9,404 nucleotides of DNA, taken from Methanocalculus sp. (GTDB lineage Archaea > Halobacteriota > Methanomicrobia > Methanomicrobiales > Methanocorpusculaceae). Location of the stretch: positions 1 to 9,404 of the forward strand of contig NZ_JARVGN010000036.1 of the NCBI RefSeq assembly GCF_029762515.1, written 5' to 3'. The position numbers and the translations under genes were made by a program. The notes beneath the pieces are model-generated. The model was not told the DNA's origin. It searched no databases and was given only the letters and a program-made list of their open reading frames with translations. Of this stretch, positions 5,754 to 9,404 are shown in pieces; the first letter of the stretch is position 1; the number at the start of each line of letters is the position of its first letter.

Positions 5754-5768
5754 TGCCGCAATGCGGCA
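5754..5768. repeat. Inverted repeat in the ferritin promoter/leader
   Basis: A perfect 7-bp inverted repeat with a single central base: TGCCGCA, A, TGCGGCA. It lies about 25 nt after the TATA box and 6 nt before the Shine-Dalgarno. As DNA it fits a dimeric repressor site at the transcription start. As RNA the tight loop makes a stable hairpin less likely but not impossible. It has no obvious match to the DtxR-type consensus I recall, so the regulator is open. Confidence 0.5.
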
Positions 5769-5774
5769 GATACA

Positions 5775-5778
5775 GGAG
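5775..5778 (+). promoter_or_regulatory. Shine-Dalgarno deciding the ferritin start
   Basis: GGAG (in AGGAG) lies 8 nt before ATG 5787 but only 2 nt before ATG 5781. The spacing picks 5787. It also excludes the longer frame from 5742, which would run through the inverted repeat and the Shine-Dalgarno itself. Confidence 0.65.
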
Positions 5779-5786
5779 TTATGACT

Positions 5787-6272
5787 ATGATCCCAACGAT
5801 GATGGAAGATCTGATCAATACCCAGATCAATGCCGAGATGTACTCGAGTTACCTGTACCTCTCGATGTCCGCATGGTGCTCGGATAAGAACTGGAAGGGC
5901 TTTGCCCACTGGCTCCGCCTCCAGGCACAGGAAGAACTGGCTCATGCGATGAAGTTCTATGACTATCTCAGTGAGCGGGGCGGAAACATTAAACTCGCCG
6001 CTATCGCCGCCCCGAAGGCCGACTGGAAGGATATCCCTGCCATCTTTAAGGAGGTCTATGCCCACGAACAGAAGGTCACCGGCATGATCAACGCCATGAT
6101 GACAGAAGCGATCAAGCAGAAGGATTATGCATCTGAGATCATGCTCCAGTGGTTTGTCACCGAGCAGGTTGAAGAGGAAGCGAATGCCTCTGATATCGTC
6201 GCAAACCTTGAAAAGATCGGTCCGGCAACAGGCGGTCTCTACCATCTTGACCACCAGCTCGGCAAGCGATAA
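5787..6272 (+). CDS. ftnA: Ferritin, FtnA type (non-haem)
   Basis: This 161-aa cytoplasmic ferritin should assemble into a 24-subunit cage that oxidises Fe(II) at a dinuclear ferroxidase centre and stores the ferric mineral. Counted from ATG 5787 the ligands fall at the E. coli FtnA numbers: Glu17, Glu50, His53, Glu94, Gln127 and Glu130. Tyr24 beside the site is also present. Signature segments are INAEMYSSYLYLSMSAW (14-30), QEELAHAMKFYDYL (48-61) and FVTEQVEEE (123-131). Length matches the family (about 165). There is no haem-ligand Met of bacterioferritin type that I can identify. The start is chosen by GGAG 8 nt upstream. CopA follows 71 nt downstream on the same strand, so the two may be co-transcribed. 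Regulation is probably by metal through the inverted repeat at 5754-5768. Confidence 0.93.
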   Translation: MIPTMMEDLINTQINAEMYSSYLYLSMSAWCSDKNWKGFAHWLRLQAQEELAHAMKFYDYLSERGGNIKLAAIAAPKADWKDIPAIFKEVYAHEQKVTGMINAMMTEAIKQKDYASEIMLQWFVTEQVEEEANASDIVANLEKIGPATGGLYHLDHQLGKR

Positions 6273-6275
6273 ATG
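6268..6275 (+). promoter_or_regulatory. Possible TATA box for copA
   Basis: GATAAATG overlaps the ferritin stop codon and lies about 25 nt before the inverted repeat upstream of copA. This mirrors the box-then-palindrome layout of the ferritin promoter. It is weak as a TATA box, and co-transcription with ferritin is the alternative. Confidence 0.25.
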
Positions 6276-6293
6276 TTAGAATCCAATACCTTC

Positions 6294-6317
6294 TTTTTGG
6301 TGCTGGCGCACCAGAAA
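6294..6317. repeat. Inverted repeat between ferritin and copA
   Basis: Arms of 10 bp (6294-6303 and 6308-6317) flank a 4-base centre TGGC. The inner 6 bp, TGGTGC/GCACCA, is perfect. One G-T mismatch follows, then three T-A pairs. It ends 15 nt before the copA Shine-Dalgarno. It may be a copper-responsive operator, a leader hairpin, or a terminator/processing site after ferritin (a T-run, TTTTT 6294-6298, forms its left edge). It is different in sequence from the ferritin repeat, so a different regulator is likely. Confidence 0.5.
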
Positions 6318-6332
6318 ACCAGACGATCAGCA

Positions 6333-6336
6333 GAGG
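6333..6336 (+). promoter_or_regulatory. Shine-Dalgarno for copA
   Basis: GAGG, in GAGGAT, with a 7-nt spacer to ATG 6344. It supports the annotated start. Confidence 0.55.
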
Positions 6337-6343
6337 ATACCAG

Positions 6344-8779
6344 ATGATTACGACACATATAAGAATCGCCGGGATGCACTGCGCAACCTGTGCCAAAGCC
6401 ATAGAGAGCTCTGTTCAACAGCTTGATGGCATATCCTCGGCAGAGGTGAATCTCGCCGCAGAAACACTCCGTGTTGGGTTCGATCCGGATGCTGTATCAA
6501 TTCGGGATATCGAGGAGGCAGTCAGGGAAGCAGGCTTCTCACCTGTTCCCGAAGCACTCACACTCAGGATCAGCGGCATGCATTGTGCCGTCTGTGTACA
6601 GTCAGTAGAAAAAGCACTTGCCGGTCTCCCCGGTATCACCTCTGTCTCGGTCAATCTCGGAACAGAACAGGCATATCTCACCTACTATCCGGAAATAACA
6701 TCGATCGAAGAGATGAAGAAAGCAGTCTCGGAAGCTGGCTTCACCGTCACCGGCAGGGACGATGACCCCGCATCCGGCACCATGGATGCCGTGGCTGCAC
6801 GTGATCTCCGCATGAAGGCATACAGATCCATCCTCGGATTTGCAGTCTCAGGATTCCTGATGCTCCTGATGTGGACACACCCTCCTCTCCCGCTCCCGAT
6901 GCCGCTGATGATGTTTCTCTTCGCAACACCGTTCTTTGCCTTCCTCGCATACCCGATCTTCTCTGCGGCCATCCGATCCCTCAGACATGGCATCCTGGAT
7001 ATGGATGTCATGTACTCGCTTGGTATAGGGACAGCATATTTTTCAAGTGTCCTCTCGACCTTTGGGATATTCCTCTCAGCAGACTTCAACTTCTATGAAA
7101 CAGCAATCATGCTCACTGCGTTCCTCACCCTTGGCCGTTACCTTGAGGCAAGGGCGAAAGGAAAGACGGGTGAGGCGATCCGCTCCCTGATGAACCTCCA
7201 GCCAAAGACGGCAACCGTGATCAGGGATGGTGTCGGAACGATTGTGCCGGTTGAGGAGATCGTCCCTTATGATCTCGTCCTCGTCCGCCCCGGAGAAGCC
7301 ATTCCTGTGGATGGAGTGGTTGTTGAAGGAGAGAGCCATGTGGATGAATCGCTTGTGACTGGTGAGCCGCACCCGGTCTACAAAGGAAAGGATGCCAACG
7401 TCATCGGCGGCACGATCCCGACAAACGGAGCGATCACGATCTATGCAACAAAGGTTGGAAAGGATACCGTTCTTGCCAGGATCATCAGGATGGTCGGGGA
7501 GGCACAGGGGAGCAAGCCCTCGGTTCAGAGAGTTGCAGATACGGTGGTATCCTACTTCATCCCGGCTGTGCTGATCATCGCGTTCTCAGCATTTGCCTTC
7601 TGGTACTTCATCGCCGGCTCTCCGCTCCTCTTTGCCGTCACCGCCCTCATCTCAGTGCTGGTCGTCGCCTGCCCCTGTGCCCTCGGGCTTGCCACCCCGA
7701 CCGCCATCACCGTTGGAATCGGACGGGGTGCAGAACTTGGTATCCTGATTCGAAACGGTGAGGTGCTCGAACAGTCCGGCACCATCACCACCGTTGCCAT
7801 TGACAAAACAGGCACCCTCACCGAAGGCCGACCTGAAGTAACAGATATCACACCCTACCGTCGCACCGAAGAAGAGCTTATATCGTATGCAGCATCTGTG
7901 GAGCGATTATCGCTCCATCCTCTTGCAGAGGCGATTGTCAGGAAAGCTGAAGAGGCTGATGCACCGCTCCATGAAGTGGCCGGCTTTGAGTCATTCAGCG
8001 GAAAGGGGGTCTTTGGATATATTCAGGATCTCCCGGTTCTCATCGGAAACCGCTCCCTGCTTGAGGAACACTCCATTCAGATCCCAAAGAATGCACTTGG
8101 ATCGATCGTCAGGTTTGAGAGTGAGGGGAAAACCGTCCCCCTCATTGCAGTGGACAGAACCTATGCAGGATGTATTGCCATTACTGATCCGATCAAGGCC
8201 ACCTCGCATGATGCAGTGAAGGTGTTTGAGGAGATGGGGCTCTCTGTCGTGATGATCACCGGCGATAACGAACACACTGCACAGGTGATCGGAGAGGAGA
8301 TCGGAATCTCCCGTATCCTTGCTGGCGTTCTCCCCTGGGATAAAGCAGAGGAAGTCTCCCGGCTCCAGGAGCGTGGTGAGAAGGTCGCATTTATCGGGGA
8401 TGGCATCAATGATGCCCCGGCGCTTGCACAGGCGGATGTCGGGATCGCCATCTCCGGTGGAACCGATGTCGCAGTCGAGAGCGGGGGCATTGTCCTGATG
8501 CAGAGCAATCCCCTTGATGCCGCTGCAGCAATCCAGCTCGCCCGAAAGGTTATGGGCAGAATCCGGATGAATCTCTTCTGGGCATTCTTCTATAATATCC
8601 TCCTCATCCCGATTGCAGCAGGGCTTCTCACCCCCTTCTTTGGGATCACCTTCCGCCCCGAATATGCAGGACTTGCGATGGCACTCTCATCTGTGACTAT
8701 CGTCTCGCTCTCGCTCCTCCTGAGGGGATATAACCCCCCGGCAAAGAAGCGGGGAGATCCACCGGCAGATGCCGGATAA
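6344..8779 (+). CDS. copA: Cu(I)-exporting P1B-type ATPase (CopA)
   Basis: This 811-aa membrane pump uses ATP to export Cu(I) from the cytoplasm. Two N-terminal heavy-metal-associated domains carry GMHCATC (10-16) and GMHCAVC (78-84). After the first membrane helices come the actuator TGE (339-341), the transmembrane copper site CPC (443-445), the phosphorylation site DKTGT with Asp487, the P1B-specific His-Pro (525-526), the nucleotide-binding GKG region (about 553-555), TGDN (639-642) and GDGINDAP (685-692). The last two helices hold Tyr750-Asn751 and M779xxSS783, the pattern that defines the Cu(I) class P1B-1 and rules out Zn/Cd or Co pumps. Length and domain order are normal and no key residue is missing. 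The gene lies 71 nt after ferritin with an inverted repeat between them. No CopZ chaperone or copper regulator gene is visible in the window. The DNA is GC-rich, like the ferritin gene. Confidence 0.97.
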   Translation: MITTHIRIAGMHCATCAKAIESSVQQLDGISSAEVNLAAETLRVGFDPDAVSIRDIEEAVREAGFSPVPEALTLRISGMHCAVCVQSVEKALAGLPGITSVSVNLGTEQAYLTYYPEITSIEEMKKAVSEAGFTVTGRDDDPASGTMDAVAARDLRMKAYRSILGFAVSGFLMLLMWTHPPLPLPMPLMMFLFATPFFAFLAYPIFSAAIRSLRHGILDMDVMYSLGIGTAYFSSVLSTFGIFLSADFNFYETAIMLTAFLTLGRYLEARAKGKTGEAIRSLMNLQPKTATVIRDGVGTIVPVEEIVPYDLVLVRPGEAIPVDGVVVEGESHVDESLVTGEPHPVYKGKDANVIGGTIPTNGAITIYATKVGKDTVLARIIRMVGEAQGSKPSVQRVADTVVSYFIPAVLIIAFSAFAFWYFIAGSPLLFAVTALISVLVVACPCALGLATPTAITVGIGRGAELGILIRNGEVLEQSGTITTVAIDKTGTLTEGRPEVTDITPYRRTEEELISYAASVERLSLHPLAEAIVRKAEEADAPLHEVAGFESFSGKGVFGYIQDLPVLIGNRSLLEEHSIQIPKNALGSIVRFESEGKTVPLIAVDRTYAGCIAITDPIKATSHDAVKVFEEMGLSVVMITGDNEHTAQVIGEEIGISRILAGVLPWDKAEEVSRLQERGEKVAFIGDGINDAPALAQADVGIAISGGTDVAVESGGIVLMQSNPLDAAAAIQLARKVMGRIRMNLFWAFFYNILLIPIAAGLLTPFFGITFRPEYAGLAMALSSVTIVSLSLLLRGYNPPAKKRGDPPADAG

Positions 8780-8800
8780 CCTCCTTTTTTTTGTATCCGG
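8772..8800 (+). terminator. Terminator after copA
   Basis: A run of eight T (8785-8792) begins 6 nt after the stop codon, the usual archaeal signal. It lies in the loop of a perfect 7-bp inverted repeat, CCGGATA (8772-8778) and TATCCGG (8794-8800). The left arm overlaps the stop codon. Confidence 0.65.
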
Positions 8801-8963
8801 GGTAATAGTCTTCTCTTCAGGGGATATCCGTTGAATCGAGGCAAAAATCCATATTCAACGTCTTTTTAACCAATTCGCGTATGTATCGAGTTATAGGTTT
8901 ATGAGGTCTCAGAACAGATAGTATACAGAAACAACTGTTCCCCTCTTTTCCGGGGGCGTGAGG

Positions 8964-8983
8964 TACCGGACGATACCGGCCGA
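8964..8983 (+). repeat. Tandem 10-bp direct repeat upstream of the zinc-ribbon gene
   Basis: TACCGGACGA followed immediately by TACCGGCCGA (one mismatch). The 10-bp period places both copies on about the same DNA face, and they end 13 bp before the TATA box at 8997. This looks like a regulator-binding site. The surrounding GC-rich patch (about 8938-8995) stands out in an AT-rich spacer and could alternatively be part of a structured RNA. A CCCC/GGGG pairing (8940-8943 with 8952-8955) is also possible. Confidence 0.45.
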
Positions 8984-8996
8984 GCTGAGCACGTAG

Positions 8997-9004
8997 AATA
9001 TAAT
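8997..9004 (+). promoter_or_regulatory. TATA box of the zinc-ribbon gene
   Basis: AATATAAT lies about 28 nt before ATG 9032, so transcription probably starts at or within a few bases of the ATG. The absence of a clear Shine-Dalgarno fits a leaderless mRNA. Confidence 0.5.
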
Positions 9005-9031
9005 CTATCAAATTTGTCCGGACTGATAAGA

Positions 9032-9404
9032 ATGGGATACCGTACTCACGCACGCCACACCACCTGCCCTGGGTGTAATGAAGAGATCTATATGGAAGAG
9101 CTGGTGAAAGGACAGTGCCCGCTCTGCGGCTCACCGGTTGAAGAGCTTGAGGCTCATGATGAGTCGCTTGATTATGATGACGGATTCGAACGGTCCGAAC
9201 TATCCTGGCTCGTCCTCCAGTACTTCCTCTTTAAGAAGTTCGAGGATCTGGGAGCAAACCCCCTCCAGGTCTTCCGGCTGTTATCCACTGTTGAAGAGAA
9301 CGGAGAGGTTGTTGCCACAAAGAAGGAGAAAGAAGAGCTTCCCTATGAACTGGATGCGGAGCTCTCACGTCTGGAGCGGCTGCTCCCAAAGCGATGCAGC
9401 TCAT
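9032..9404 (+). CDS. Zinc-ribbon protein of unknown function (truncated by window end)
   Basis: The frame is open from ATG 9032 to the window edge (124 complete codons, no stop), so it is the 5' part of a gene. It starts MGYRTHARHTTCPGC and holds a rubredoxin-like zinc ribbon: CPGC (Cys12, Cys15) and CPLC (Cys29, Cys32). An acidic linker follows (about 38-56), then a helical region (SELSWLVLQYFLFKKFEDLG, about 56-75) and a charged stretch rich in Glu and Lys. Such proteins are usually small archaeal DNA- or protein-binding factors, but I do not know a function for this one. Its codon use matches copA. The minus-strand frame over its start (8817-9134) is a shadow. ATG 9032 is preferred because a TATA box lies at the right distance for leaderless transcription. 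Confidence 0.75.
   Translation, partial: MGYRTHARHTTCPGCNEEIYMEELVKGQCPLCGSPVEELEAHDESLDYDDGFERSELSWLVLQYFLFKKFEDLGANPLQVFRLLSTVEENGEVVATKKEKEELPYELDAELSRLERLLPKRCSS

Noticed and set aside
5742..5786. Longer ferritin start at ATG 5742
   Set aside because: The extra residues are encoded by the inverted repeat and the Shine-Dalgarno; the family N-terminus and the spacing both point to 5787.
5619..6254. 211-aa minus-strand frame over ferritin
   Set aside because: Shadow of the ferritin gene; its translation is Cys/His/Leu-rich with no family resemblance.
8817..9134. 105-aa minus-strand frame before and over the zinc-ribbon gene start
   Set aside because: No motif, covers the TATA box and the zinc-ribbon codons, and has no promoter of its own.
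1..9404. CRISPR array or long tandem repeat
   Set aside because: No regularly spaced repeats of 23-40 bases were seen on either strand.

Overview
The window looks like chromosomal DNA of a methanogenic euryarchaeon, most likely of the order Methanomicrobiales. Pointers are the archaeal TATA-type promoter sequences, the absence of an encoded CCA on the tRNA, oligo-T terminators, a tandem flavodoxin-fold protein with a C-terminal segment of a type I associate with methanogens and clostridia, and the overall style of the proteins. The order is inferred from general resemblance, not from a search.

Layout, left to right. At 1-293 I see no gene. On the minus strand lie an Imm-5-like putative immunity protein (294-785) and, upstream of it, tRNA-Arg(TCT) (883-957). 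A small uncertain reading frame (1005-1292) overlaps by ATGA the start of a 459-aa two-domain flavoprotein with an iron-sulfur-type cysteine cluster (1289-2668).

From about 2669 to 5740 the DNA becomes clearly AT-richer. This stretch holds a transposase pseudogene of IS5-type DDE character (about 2859-3550), which is readable only by joining several frames. It also holds a possibly leaderless 93-aa gene (3892-4173) and a 390-aa protein of unknown family with two C-terminal membrane segments that starts at TTG behind a good Shine-Dalgarno (4216-5388). I read it as an acquired, partly decayed island.

The composition then returns to normal with a metal-homeostasis pair: a FtnA-type ferritin (5787-6272) and a CopA-type Cu(I)-exporting P-type ATPase with two N-terminal metal-binding domains (6344-8779). 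Each has an inverted repeat just upstream, near the expected transcription start or in the leader. The window ends inside a zinc-ribbon protein gene (9032 to the edge), whose promoter carries two tandem 10-bp repeats just upstream of its TATA box.

Functionally, ferritin (iron oxidation and storage) and CopA (copper efflux) probably act together in metal and redox stress, and the flavoprotein fits an anaerobe's low-potential electron transfer. The most novel material is the 93-aa/390-aa pair in the AT-rich island and the set of unexplained operator-like repeats.
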